From an uncultured Lachnospiraceae bacterium (GTDB taxonomy: Bacteria > Bacillota > Clostridia > Lachnospirales > Lachnospiraceae), in the NCBI GenBank assembly GCA_948473115.1, contig CAOKWI010000046.1, positions 1 to 35,736 of the forward strand: a DNA stretch of 35,736 nt. Direction: 5' to 3'. Within the stretch, counting starts at the first letter, position 1. Each line of letters opens with the position of its first letter. Shown in pieces: positions 25,163-32,560 of the stretch. The notes beneath the pieces were generated by a model, which saw only the letters and a list, made by a program, of their open reading frames with translations, did no database searches and was not told where the DNA came from. The position numbers and the translations under genes are program-made.

Positions 25163-26665
25163 ATGAAAAAATATCTTTTGTTTGATTTGGATGGAACTTT
25201 GACGGATCCCAAGCAGGGGATCTGTACCTGTGTGCAGTACGCCCTGTCCTCCATGGGGATCGAGGAGCCTGACCTGGACAAGCTGGAGCCTTTTATCGGG
25301 CCGCCCTTGAAGGACAGTTTCATGAAATACTATCATATGTCTGAAGAACAGGCAGACGCGGCTGTTGCGAAGTACAGGGAGTGCTTTCAGGACAAGGGGA
25401 TCTTTGAGAATAAGATGTATCCCGGTATCTCGGAGATGCTCCAGACCTTTATGTCAAAGGGAATGTTCCTGGCGGTGGCATCCAGCAAGCCCACTGTCTT
25501 TGTGGAGAGGATCCTGGAGCATTTTAACATCAAAAGATTTTTCAGGGTGGTCGTGGGAAGTGAACTGGACGGTACACGGGTCAATAAGGACGAAGTGGTG
25601 GAAGAGGCCTTAAGACAGCTGTTCGGGGATCAGCCCGTGGATAAAAGCCAGGTCTATATGATCGGGGACCGCAGCTTTGACGTGGAGGGAGCGCGCAGGG
25701 CAGGCGTGGAAAGCGTGGGCGTTACCTACGGCTACGGCAGTATGGAGGAACTGAAAGAGGCGAAGGCGGATTACATCGTGCGCTCTGTGGAAGAACTTCA
25801 GAAGTTTCTGCTGAGGGGAACGGAGGAACAGCGGAAGCTGACCCCTTTCCAGAGGGTATGGCAGCTTTTCTTCCCGCTGCTGCTGTTTGTCCTTGTGAAG
25901 GCGGTGGGTGTCAATGTCATGGGGCTGGTGCTGCAGACGATCGGGCAGACCATCCCCGTAGGTTCTTTTCTCTTTGTGCATGATGAGGCAGGACAGCTGA
26001 TCGCCATGACGGGCAACGCGGGCACGCTGATGCAGATCGCCGGATTTGCGGCGGGGCTTGCGGCTGTCTGGAAAATCTCCCGGCGCACCCTGAGCAAGGC
26101 GGCGGACAGCATGAAGCTTCTGCATATCAAAGGCGATCCCGCGAAGTGTTATCTGTTCCTTGGCATGGCCATTGTGGGAGCGGTGATTGGCCTTAACCTG
26201 TTGTTTTCCCTTTCAGGCATGGTGGACAATTCCGAAGCGTATCAGGCCGTGGCGGAGGATCAGTATTCTGCTGTTATGTGGCTGGGTCTGCTGTGCTTCG
26301 GTTTTGTGACGCCCTATGCGGAGGAGGTTCTGTTCCGCGGCATTATTTATAACTGCCTGAGACGTACCATGAAAGTGAAAGTTTCCATTTTTATCTGCGC
26401 CATGATCTTTGGCATGTATCATATGAACACCGTGCAGTCGTTCTATGCGTTCCTGATCGGTTGTATCATTGCATATGCCTATGAGTATTTTGGGGATTTC
26501 AGGATTCCCGTGATCATCCATATGATTGCCAATGTGCTTGCTTACTGTCTGACTTACACCAGCCTTGCGGTGTCCGGCCTGGTGTGCTGGCCTGTGTGTA
26601 TTGCCTTCCTGGCAGTTACGGCAGTGAGTCTGTTCCTTTTACATAGGGAGAAGAATATCCTATGA
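25163..26665 (+). CDS. HAD-family phosphatase fused to a CPBP (CAAX-type) membrane protease
   Basis: A 500-residue fusion. Residues 1 to about 212 are a HAD hydrolase like phosphoglycolate phosphatase: FDLDGTLTD (Asp8 nucleophile, Asp10), a cap region, SSKP motif II, and GDRSFDVEGARRAG. From about 225 on come several membrane segments and a CPBP/Abi intramembrane endopeptidase core: PYAEEVLFRG (Glu387, Glu388, Arg392), FGMYHMN (His420) and IIHMIANV (His453), the usual glutamate and histidine set. Both halves keep their catalytic residues. CPBP enzymes process prenylated proteins in eukaryotes, and bacteriocin precursors, immunity targets or regulators in bacteria. No peptide substrate is nearby. 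Its last bases overlap the next gene by ATGA. Confidence 0.9.
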   Translation: MKKYLLFDLDGTLTDPKQGICTCVQYALSSMGIEEPDLDKLEPFIGPPLKDSFMKYYHMSEEQADAAVAKYRECFQDKGIFENKMYPGISEMLQTFMSKGMFLAVASSKPTVFVERILEHFNIKRFFRVVVGSELDGTRVNKDEVVEEALRQLFGDQPVDKSQVYMIGDRSFDVEGARRAGVESVGVTYGYGSMEELKEAKADYIVRSVEELQKFLLRGTEEQRKLTPFQRVWQLFFPLLLFVLVKAVGVNVMGLVLQTIGQTIPVGSFLFVHDEAGQLIAMTGNAGTLMQIAGFAAGLAAVWKISRRTLSKAADSMKLLHIKGDPAKCYLFLGMAIVGAVIGLNLLFSLSGMVDNSEAYQAVAEDQYSAVMWLGLLCFGFVTPYAEEVLFRGIIYNCLRRTMKVKVSIFICAMIFGMYHMNTVQSFYAFLIGCIIAYAYEYFGDFRIPVIIHMIANVLAYCLTYTSLAVSGLVCWPVCIAFLAVTAVSLFLLHREKNIL

Positions 26666-27462
26666 GATTTTCAGTTGTAGTAGTGTGCCTGAATCCGGGG
26701 GAAAAACTGAACCAGACACTGGGCAGTATCCTTTCCCAGACGTATGATGATTATGAGATTGTGGTGAAGGACGGCGGCAGCAGGGACGGAGCTGTGGAAG
26801 CCATGCGCGGCGATCCCAGGATACGGCTTTTCCGGGAGAAGGACAGCGGTATTTATGATGCAATGAACCAGGCGGTGACCCATGCGGAGGGGGATTTTGT
26901 GCTGTTCTTAAACTGTGGGGATTCCTTTGCGGATGCAAAGGTGCTGGAGCGGACATCCTCCTGTATAGAGAAGGAGGCGGCACAGGGGGCGGATCTGTCC
27001 AGACTGGTGCTGTACGGGGATACGCTGGGGGAGAAGAACGGAGTGGTGATCGCCTCGCCGCCCCGGATCAACGGCTTTGCCTGCTATCGAAATATTCCCT
27101 GTCACCAGGCCTGTTTTTACAGCAGAGCACTCTGCCTGGATAAGCCCTACGATCCCGTGTTCCGGATCCGTGCCGATTATGACCATTTCCTCTGGTGCTT
27201 CTACAGGGCGGGGGCGAAATTTGTGCATATGGATTTTGCCGCGGCTTCCTATGAAGGAGGAGGCTATTCGGAGAGCAAGGAGAACCGGAAACGGGACAGG
27301 CAGGAGCATAGACAGATCACTTCCGCTTACATGAGTAAGGGGGAGCTTTTTCAGTACAGGTTTGTGATGGCTTGTACCCTGGCGCCGCTGCGCAGGGCGA
27401 TGGCGGAGAGCAGAGTCTTTTCCGGAGTGTACCACGGGCTGAAGAGGATGCTTTATCGTTGA
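26662..27462 (+). CDS. Family 2 glycosyltransferase
   Basis: A 266-residue GT-A fold transferase that adds a sugar from a nucleotide-sugar to a glycan or lipid. The start FSVVVVCLNPGEKLNQTLGSILSQTYDDYEIVVKDGGS is the classic GT2 nucleotide-binding region. LFREKDSGIYDAMNQAVTHAEGDFVLFLNCGD resembles colanic-acid type transferases (WcaA/WcaE-like) with NCGD in place of the DxD metal site. IRADYDHFLW holds the probable catalytic acid. There is no transmembrane segment. ATG 26662 lies within the stop of the HAD-CPBP gene (ATGA overlap), so the two are translationally coupled. The acceptor is unknown; exopolysaccharide or cell-wall glycan is plausible. Confidence 0.9.
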   Translation: MRFSVVVVCLNPGEKLNQTLGSILSQTYDDYEIVVKDGGSRDGAVEAMRGDPRIRLFREKDSGIYDAMNQAVTHAEGDFVLFLNCGDSFADAKVLERTSSCIEKEAAQGADLSRLVLYGDTLGEKNGVVIASPPRINGFACYRNIPCHQACFYSRALCLDKPYDPVFRIRADYDHFLWCFYRAGAKFVHMDFAAASYEGGGYSESKENRKRDRQEHRQITSAYMSKGELFQYRFVMACTLAPLRRAMAESRVFSGVYHGLKRMLYR

Positions 27463-27578
27463 CAGGGAAAGCGGTAAATGACAGGGCTTTGGGTGGTTAA
27501 AACTTGTTACTGGTCGCGCAAAAGGTGCGTGAAAGGTAATTAGAACTTTTCAATGCTGAAATACCGGAAGAAAAGTTG

Positions 27579-27607
27579 TTGCGGATATTACTTATAAGTA
27601 ATATAAT
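27579..27607 (+). promoter_or_regulatory. Promoter with an embedded 18-bp palindromic operator
   Basis: TTGCGG (27579-27584) and the perfect -10 TATAAT (27602-27607) are 17 bases apart. The 18-bp palindrome TATTACTTATAAGTAATA fills 27586-27603, the whole spacer and the edge of the -10. A protein bound there would block RNA polymerase. The XRE regulator encoded just downstream is the natural candidate, giving self-repression (inference). Confidence 0.7.
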
Positions 27608-27625
27608 GAATAAATAGGAGTATGA

Positions 27626-27787
27626 ATGAATAAGAAGGATGCCTTACTCAAATTAGTTCAGAGTCTGGAGGATTATCTGCAGCAAGGATTTCGTTTTCAT
27701 TCGCTTTTTATGAAAGAATTTAAGAAATCGGTTTTAGCAAATAGATATGCTGAAATGCAGGAAATGTCAGAGCATTCAACACCATGA
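27626..27787 (+). CDS. Small 53-residue protein upstream of an XRE regulator
   Basis: I do not recognise this short gene. It encodes 53 residues, starting MNKKDALLKLVQSLEDYLQQ and ending EHSTP, with alternating leucine/charged spacing that suggests helices, a basic middle (MKEFKKS) and no signal peptide. TAGGAG ends five bases before ATG 27626; the earlier ATG at 27622 stops after three codons. The stop at 27785-27787 is 18 bases before the XRE gene, which has its own ribosome binding site, so they form a two-gene operon behind the palindromic promoter. Base use is AT-rich compared with its neighbours, which suggests transfer. It may be a partner (toxin, antitoxin or co-regulator) of the XRE protein, but that is only context. 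Confidence 0.6.
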   Translation: MNKKDALLKLVQSLEDYLQQGFRFHSLFMKEFKKSVLANRYAEMQEMSEHSTP

Positions 27788-27805
27788 CATAAAGGAGATG
27801 CTGAT

Positions 27806-28165
27806 ATGAGCAACGAAGCACTGATCGGATCATCTGGATTGGAAGATTTATTGGAATTATTTGGGGACTCTGTAACGGTGTCAGACATTATTGCCTCAAA
27901 TGTTTTAGGGGAAATATCAGCTGCTATAGCAAAAAAGAGGATTCAATCCAATATGACACAGAAAGAATTTGCCAGCTACATGTGTGTCAGTCAGGGGATG
28001 GTTTCAAAATGGGAAGGCGGCGATTACAATTTTTCGATAAGAACTCTTGCGGATATTGCAGAGAAGCTGGATATGGAATTGACGGTGGGGCTGAATTTGA
28101 AAGGGCGGGATATGCAGGTGAAACTTCCTTGTGGATCACGAGACGGTCGACCGGATGCTCCTTGA
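27806..28165 (+). CDS. XRE-family helix-turn-helix regulator
   Basis: A 119-residue DNA-binding protein. About 40 residues of N-terminal helix lead into a Cro/C1-type helix-turn-helix: IAKKRIQSNMTQKEFASYM, VSQGMVSKWEGGDYNFSIRTLADIAEKLDMEL. This layout, with a leader before the HTH and the SIRTLADIAEKLDMEL ending, is common in antitoxins of HigA or RelB-linked XRE type. AAAGGAG is eight bases before ATG 27806. No RelE/HigB-type toxin follows; the only small partner is the 53-residue ORF in front. It probably binds the 18-bp palindrome at 27586-27603. Confidence 0.85.
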   Translation: MSNEALIGSSGLEDLLELFGDSVTVSDIIASNVLGEISAAIAKKRIQSNMTQKEFASYMCVSQGMVSKWEGGDYNFSIRTLADIAEKLDMELTVGLNLKGRDMQVKLPCGSRDGRPDAP

Positions 28166-28312
28166 AGCGTCCAACCGCACAGGTGGAAACTTTTTCTTGC
28201 GCAATAATCAGCCGCCAATAATCAGTCGGATTTCTGCCAATGGAAAGAAAACGGATGCGAAGCAGACGCTGAGGAGGGGCTTGCCCACCTCGTTGGGAAT
28301 GCGAGGGCTGAA

Positions 28313-28388
28313 AGTCTCGCAAAATTGTACAGGGAAGCAACTTTGACTTTGCGGTGCCGTATGGCTGGACTGTTACGATTGGCTTTGG
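28313..28388 (+). repeat. Palindromic intergenic element, decayed copy 2
   Basis: The stretch beginning AGTCTCGCAAAATTG and ending ACTTTGCGG (28313-28354) matches 25058-25099 at most positions, and the piece TGGACTGTTACGA (28375-28387) recalls the end motif of copy 1. The left half of copy 1 is missing. It lies in the 304-base gap 28166-28469, where I see no gene; the rest of that gap has only weak hairpins. Confidence 0.6.
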
Positions 28389-28405
28389 ATAGCTACAAAA
28401 ATTCC

Positions 28406-28434
28406 TTGCTTTTTTCTTCAAAAACGGATATGAT
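28406..28434 (+). promoter_or_regulatory. Sigma-A promoter of the GH43/xylB cluster
   Basis: TTGCTT (28406-28411) and TATGAT (28429-28434), spacer 17 bases, 36 bases before the GH43 start. Confidence 0.6.
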
Positions 28435-28469
28435 TAAGAAAAAGCGTGCTCGTGCACGGGGAGGCAGGG

Positions 28470-30272
28470 ATGATGACAGCAAACAATCCGGTCTTAAGCG
28501 GGTTTTATCCGGACCCTTCCATCTGTGCGGTGGGAAATGACTTTTATCTGGTAAATTCCACTTTTGCATATTTTCCGGGTATTCCGATTTTCCACAGCAG
28601 GGATCTGGCCCATTGGGATCAGATCGGCAATGTCCTGGACAGATCCTCCCAGGTGTGCCTGGAGGGCTGTAGGCACTCCCAGGGAATATACGCCCCCACA
28701 ATCCGGTATCATAAGGGAATGTTTTACGTGATTACCACCAATGTCTCCGGCGGGGGAAGCTTTATTGTCACGGCCGAGGATCCTGCCGGTTCCTGGTCTG
28801 AGCCGTATTTTCTGGGCGCGGAGGCGCCGGGCATTGACCCCAGCCTTTTCTTTGACAGTGACGGGGTCTGTTACTATGTGGGCACAAGGCCGAATCCGGA
28901 AGGTGTGCGGTACAATGGCGACTGGGAGATCTGGGCGCAGGAACTGGATCTGGCAGCGATGAAGCTGACCGGGGAAAGCCATATGCTTTGGAAAGGTGCC
29001 ATGAACGGCGCCATTTGGCCGGAGGGTCCCCATCTGTACCGTAAAGACGGTTACTATTATCTGTTGATTGCGGAGGGCGGGACATCGGTGCACCACAGTG
29101 TGATGGCAGCCAGGAGCCGCAGTGTGTTCGGCCCTTATGAGGGAAACCCGGCGAATCCGATCCTGACCCACAGGCATCTGGGGAGGGATTACCCGGTGGT
29201 CAATGTAGGGCACGGTGATCTGGTGGAGGATCCAGAGGGCAGATGGTATATGGTGATGCTGGCCTCAAGGCCCTGCGAGGGGCATACTAATATGGGACGT
29301 GAGACATTTTTGGCAAAAGTGGTCTGGGAGGATGGCTGGCCGGTGGTGAACCCGGGCGTGGGGAAGCTGGAGGATTGTGTGGAACTTCCGGAGAGGGATA
29401 CAGCTTTTTCCGGGGGAGAAGAAAATTTGCAGGAAGCCTGTGAAGGTCTCTCAGAGGAAATAAGTGTTTCATCCGTATCAGGGAAATCCTTTCAGGAAGC
29501 CTGTGCAGGTCTCCCTGGGGAAATAACCGCTTTACCTGGATCAGGGAAGGCTTTGCAGGAAGCTTGTGCAGGTTCTTCAGGGGAGGAAACTGTTTCGGCC
29601 GGGAATGGGCGTTACGCGCAGGAAGCTTACGCGGGGTCTCCGGAATGCGGGGTATACCGGTTTCGACAGGAAAAACTGCCGCCGGAATTCATGATGCTCC
29701 GGAATCCTCCACGGGAGCCTTTCTACCGCCTGGAGGCAGGAAAACTGTATCTGCGCCTGAGGGCAGAGTCTTTAAGGGAGGAAGTCAATCCCTCCTATCT
29801 GTGCGTCCGTCAGAGGCAGCAGGATTACGAGACGGGAGCGGTCATGGAATTTGAGCCGCGGACGGACAGGGAATGTGCGGGACTTGCCATTGTACAGAGC
29901 AATTTCTATCATGTCCGCCTGGAAATGTATAGGCAGGATGCAGGAACGCAGGTCCGGGTTGTATTGTGCAGGGAAGGACAGGCGGAAACGGCAGGAAGCT
30001 GTGGTATTTCCGGGGAGAGGGTTCTGCTGCGGATTGTGAACCGGGGACAGAGGGCGTCTTTTTACTGCGAGACGGCGGAGGGTGTCCGGACGGTTGCGGA
30101 AAATGTGGATATGCGTCTTTTGAGCACGGAGACGGCGGGCGGCTTTACCGGGTGCACCATGGGGATGTATGCTTCCTCCAATGGCGCCGAAAGCCGGAAT
30201 GAGGCGGTTTTCACGGATTTTTATTATAAACCATTTATAAAGGAGGTTACAAATGCTGTACATAGGAATTGA
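28470..30272 (+). CDS. Glycoside hydrolase family 43 (beta-xylosidase / alpha-L-arabinofuranosidase)
   Basis: A 600-residue enzyme, without a signal peptide and therefore cytoplasmic, that should release xylose or arabinose from imported plant oligosaccharides. The five-bladed propeller has the GH43 acids: FYPDPS (Asp15, base), GIDPSLFFD (Asp123) and WPEGPHLY (Glu185, acid). From about residue 410 a beta-sandwich domain follows (LPPEFMMLRNPPREPF, AGLAIVQSNFYHVRLEMY), as in the xylosidase subgroup. The linker between them is made of four 21-residue repeats (29430-29640). GGGGAGG precedes ATG 28470; ATG 28473 is equally possible. The gene overlaps xylB by 20 bases, so product and kinase are coupled. 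Confidence 0.93.
   Translation: MMTANNPVLSGFYPDPSICAVGNDFYLVNSTFAYFPGIPIFHSRDLAHWDQIGNVLDRSSQVCLEGCRHSQGIYAPTIRYHKGMFYVITTNVSGGGSFIVTAEDPAGSWSEPYFLGAEAPGIDPSLFFDSDGVCYYVGTRPNPEGVRYNGDWEIWAQELDLAAMKLTGESHMLWKGAMNGAIWPEGPHLYRKDGYYYLLIAEGGTSVHHSVMAARSRSVFGPYEGNPANPILTHRHLGRDYPVVNVGHGDLVEDPEGRWYMVMLASRPCEGHTNMGRETFLAKVVWEDGWPVVNPGVGKLEDCVELPERDTAFSGGEENLQEACEGLSEEISVSSVSGKSFQEACAGLPGEITALPGSGKALQEACAGSSGEETVSAGNGRYAQEAYAGSPECGVYRFRQEKLPPEFMMLRNPPREPFYRLEAGKLYLRLRAESLREEVNPSYLCVRQRQQDYETGAVMEFEPRTDRECAGLAIVQSNFYHVRLEMYRQDAGTQVRVVLCREGQAETAGSCGISGERVLLRIVNRGQRASFYCETAEGVRTVAENVDMRLLSTETAGGFTGCTMGMYASSNGAESRNEAVFTDFYYKPFIKEVTNAVHRN
29430..29640 (+). repeat. 63-bp in-frame tandem repeat in the GH43 linker
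   Basis: The block caggaagcctgtg and its variants start at 29430, 29493, 29556 and 29619, exactly 63 bases apart. Each unit encodes about 21 residues of the form QEACAGLxGEIxxxxxSGK. Copies drift, with the last the most altered. Confidence 0.92.
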
Positions 30273-31722
30273 TTTGGGGACTTCGGCGGTGAAGCTGCTG
30301 CTGATGGACAGTGAGGGGAAGATCGTAAATATAGTGTCCAGGGAATACCCGCTGTATTTCCCGAACCCGGGCTGGTCGGAGCAGAAGCCGGAGGACTGGT
30401 ACGAGCAGACCATGGAGGGAATCCGGGAACTGGTAAAGGACGTGGATAAGAGCCAGGTGGCAGGGATCAGCTTCGGCGGGCAGATGCATGGCCTTGTGAT
30501 CCTGGACGCGGAGGACAATGTGATTCGTCCGGCGATCCTGTGGAACGATGGGCGTACCACGGAGGAGACGGATTACCTGAACAACGTCATCGGCAAGGAG
30601 AAGCTGTCCCAATATACGGCCAATATTGCCTTTGCCGGGTTTACGGCGCCGAAGATTCTCTGGGTGAAGAAGAATGAACCGGAGAACTTTGCAAGGATTG
30701 CGAAGATCATGCTGCCCAAGGACTATATCGCGTATAAGCTGACAGGAGTCCACTGCACCGATGTGTCCGATGCCTCCGGCATGCTGCTGTTTGACGTGAA
30801 GAACCGCTGCTGGTCCCGGGAGATGTGTGAGATCTGCGGCATCAGCACTTCCCAGCTGGCCACCTGCTATGAGAGTTATGAGAAGGTGGGAACCGTGCTC
30901 CCTGAGATCGCCGGGCAGCTGGGTATTCCCGGGAATACGGTGGTGGCAGCAGGTGCGGGAGATAACGCGGCGGCAGCCGTGGGAACCGGCACGGTGGGAG
31001 ACAATATGTGCAATATCTCCCTGGGCACCAGCGGCACGGTCTTTATTTCCTCCAAAAACTTCGGCGTGGACAAATTCAATGCGCTGCATTCCTTCGCCCA
31101 TGCGGACGGAAGCTATCATCTGATGGGCTGTATGCTCAGTGCCGCAAGCTGCAATAAGTGGTGGATGGATGAAATCATCGGCACAAAGGATTATGCCGGG
31201 GAGCAGGCGCCGATCCAGAGGCTGGGCGAGAACCATGTCTATTTCCTGCCCTATCTGATGGGAGAGCGTTCCCCCCATAATAACCCCGATGCCAGGGCGA
31301 CCTTTATCGGCATGACCATGGACACCACCAGGGCGGATATGACACAGGCGGTGCTGGAGGGCGTTGCCTTTGCACTGAGGGATTCCCTGGAGGTGGCAAA
31401 GTCCCTGGGAATCAATCTGAAGCGTACCAAGATCTGCGGCGGCGGTGCAAAGAGCCCTCTCTGGAAGAAGATCATCGCCAATGTCCTGAATCTCAAGGTG
31501 GATGTGATCGAGAGCGAGGAAGGTCCCGCCATGGGCGGCGCCATGCTGGCGGCTGTGGCCTGCGGCGAATACGGAAGCGTGGAGGAGATCGCGGACAAGG
31601 TGGTGAAGATCATCGATACCGTGGAACCGGAACCGGAACTGGTGGAAAAGTATGAGGCGCGGTACGCCCAGTTTAAGGAGATTTATCCCGCCTGCAAGCC
31701 GCTGTTCGGGATCATTAAGTAG
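30253..31722 (+). CDS. xylB: Xylulokinase
   Basis: A 489-residue FGGY-family sugar kinase that phosphorylates D-xylulose, or a related ketose, to feed the pentose phosphate pathway. It starts LYIGIDLGTSAVKLLLMD, the ASKHA phosphate-1 loop, followed by GISFGGQMHGLVILD, typical of xylulokinases, and AILWNDGRT. GAGDNAAAAVGTG carries the catalytic aspartate, and SLGTSGTVF and GGGAKSPLWKKIIANVL form the ATP side. AAAGGAGG is seven bases before ATG 30253. Its start lies inside the end of the GH43 gene. With the isomerase downstream it completes a route from glycoside to ketose phosphate. Given the unusual isomerase, the natural ketose could be ribulose or another pentulose. Confidence 0.94.
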   Translation: MLYIGIDLGTSAVKLLLMDSEGKIVNIVSREYPLYFPNPGWSEQKPEDWYEQTMEGIRELVKDVDKSQVAGISFGGQMHGLVILDAEDNVIRPAILWNDGRTTEETDYLNNVIGKEKLSQYTANIAFAGFTAPKILWVKKNEPENFARIAKIMLPKDYIAYKLTGVHCTDVSDASGMLLFDVKNRCWSREMCEICGISTSQLATCYESYEKVGTVLPEIAGQLGIPGNTVVAAGAGDNAAAAVGTGTVGDNMCNISLGTSGTVFISSKNFGVDKFNALHSFAHADGSYHLMGCMLSAASCNKWWMDEIIGTKDYAGEQAPIQRLGENHVYFLPYLMGERSPHNNPDARATFIGMTMDTTRADMTQAVLEGVAFALRDSLEVAKSLGINLKRTKICGGGAKSPLWKKIIANVLNLKVDVIESEEGPAMGGAMLAAVACGEYGSVEEIADKVVKIIDTVEPEPELVEKYEARYAQFKEIYPACKPLFGIIK

Positions 31723-31729
31723 CGGGATC

Positions 31730-31812
31730 ATTCAGGTCGTTTTGGAATCGTTTCTTATGTTGTGCGGAGCGCCCAAAATCTGGTTGCTGGGATGGGTTTA
31801 TAACGCCTGAAT
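31730..31812. repeat. Imperfect inverted repeat between xylB and the DUF4867-like gene
   Basis: ATTCAGGTCGTT (31730-31741) is the inverse of AACGCCTGAAT (31802-31812) apart from one bulged base. The 118-base gap holds no gene. It may be an mRNA stability or processing structure between cotranscribed genes. Confidence 0.4.
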
Positions 31813-31840
31813 AAGCTTTTTGGAAAGGAGAATGATTCAA

Positions 31841-32482
31841 ATGAAAGTTTTATCAGTCAATGACGCTGCCTTCCGCAAATACGGCAGGGTGGTAACAAAT
31901 GTGGATTTCACGGAACTGATCCAGGAGATGAAGAAGACGCCCGTTCCGGAGGGTGTAGTCTATGAGCCCAGCGTGGAAGCGCTGGAGGCGCTGCCCGTCA
32001 TGCATGCATTGTCCGACACGGTATACGGCGAGATGCCTGTCCAGATCGGCTACTGCAACGGCCACAACACAAAGCTGAATGCCCTGGAATATCACAGGGA
32101 TTCCGAGATCAATGTGGCGGCTACGGACGCGATCCTGATGCTGGGACTGCTTCAGGATGTGGAGGCGGATCACACCTATGACACTTCCAGGGTGGAGGCT
32201 TTCCTGGTGCCTGCGGGCACGGCGGTGGAGGTCTATGCCACAACGCTCCATTATGCGCCCTGCGGGGTGGACGGCCAGGGTTTCCAGGTGACCGTAGTGC
32301 TGCCCAGGGGAACCAATTACCCGTTGAAAAAGGAGCATGTGAGAGCCGCAGGAACGGCCACGGACAATGAGGACTGCCTGATCACTGCCGTGAATAAATG
32401 GCTCATCGGCCATGCGGAGGGCGGTCTGAACGAGGGCAGCTTCCTGGGACTTAAGGGAAAAAACCTGGATATCAATGAGTGA
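31841..32482 (+). CDS. DUF4867-like protein of the sugar cluster
   Basis: A 213-residue soluble protein that I recognise, with moderate certainty, as the DUF4867 type found next to sugar isomerases in Clostridia. No enzyme function is established to my knowledge. The middle looks like a cupin: GYCNGHNTKLNALEYHRDSEINVAATD followed by FLVPAGTAVEVYATTLHYAPCG, where the two histidines and the glutamate are placed as metal ligands would be. It also resembles sugar isomerases or mutarotases of the cupin class such as lyxose isomerase (inference). AAAGGAG at 31824-31830 fits ATG 31841 with ten bases spacing; ATG 31832 would be too close. It sits between xylB and the isomerase. Confidence 0.75.
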   Translation: MKVLSVNDAAFRKYGRVVTNVDFTELIQEMKKTPVPEGVVYEPSVEALEALPVMHALSDTVYGEMPVQIGYCNGHNTKLNALEYHRDSEINVAATDAILMLGLLQDVEADHTYDTSRVEAFLVPAGTAVEVYATTLHYAPCGVDGQGFQVTVVLPRGTNYPLKKEHVRAAGTATDNEDCLITAVNKWLIGHAEGGLNEGSFLGLKGKNLDINE

Positions 32483-32560
32483 CCGGCAGGCTGTCATTGG
32501 GAAGCTTCTGCAGGAAACTATCAATAAAAAATATTACAAATCAGTTAGGAGGATTCTACT

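Noticed and set aside
28131..28346. 71-codon frame after the XRE gene
   Set aside because: It overlaps the XRE end, has no ribosome binding site, and runs through the palindromic repeat.
30247..31731. 494-codon open frame antisense to xylB
   Set aside because: It is the mirror of a well conserved sugar kinase and its translation resembles no family.
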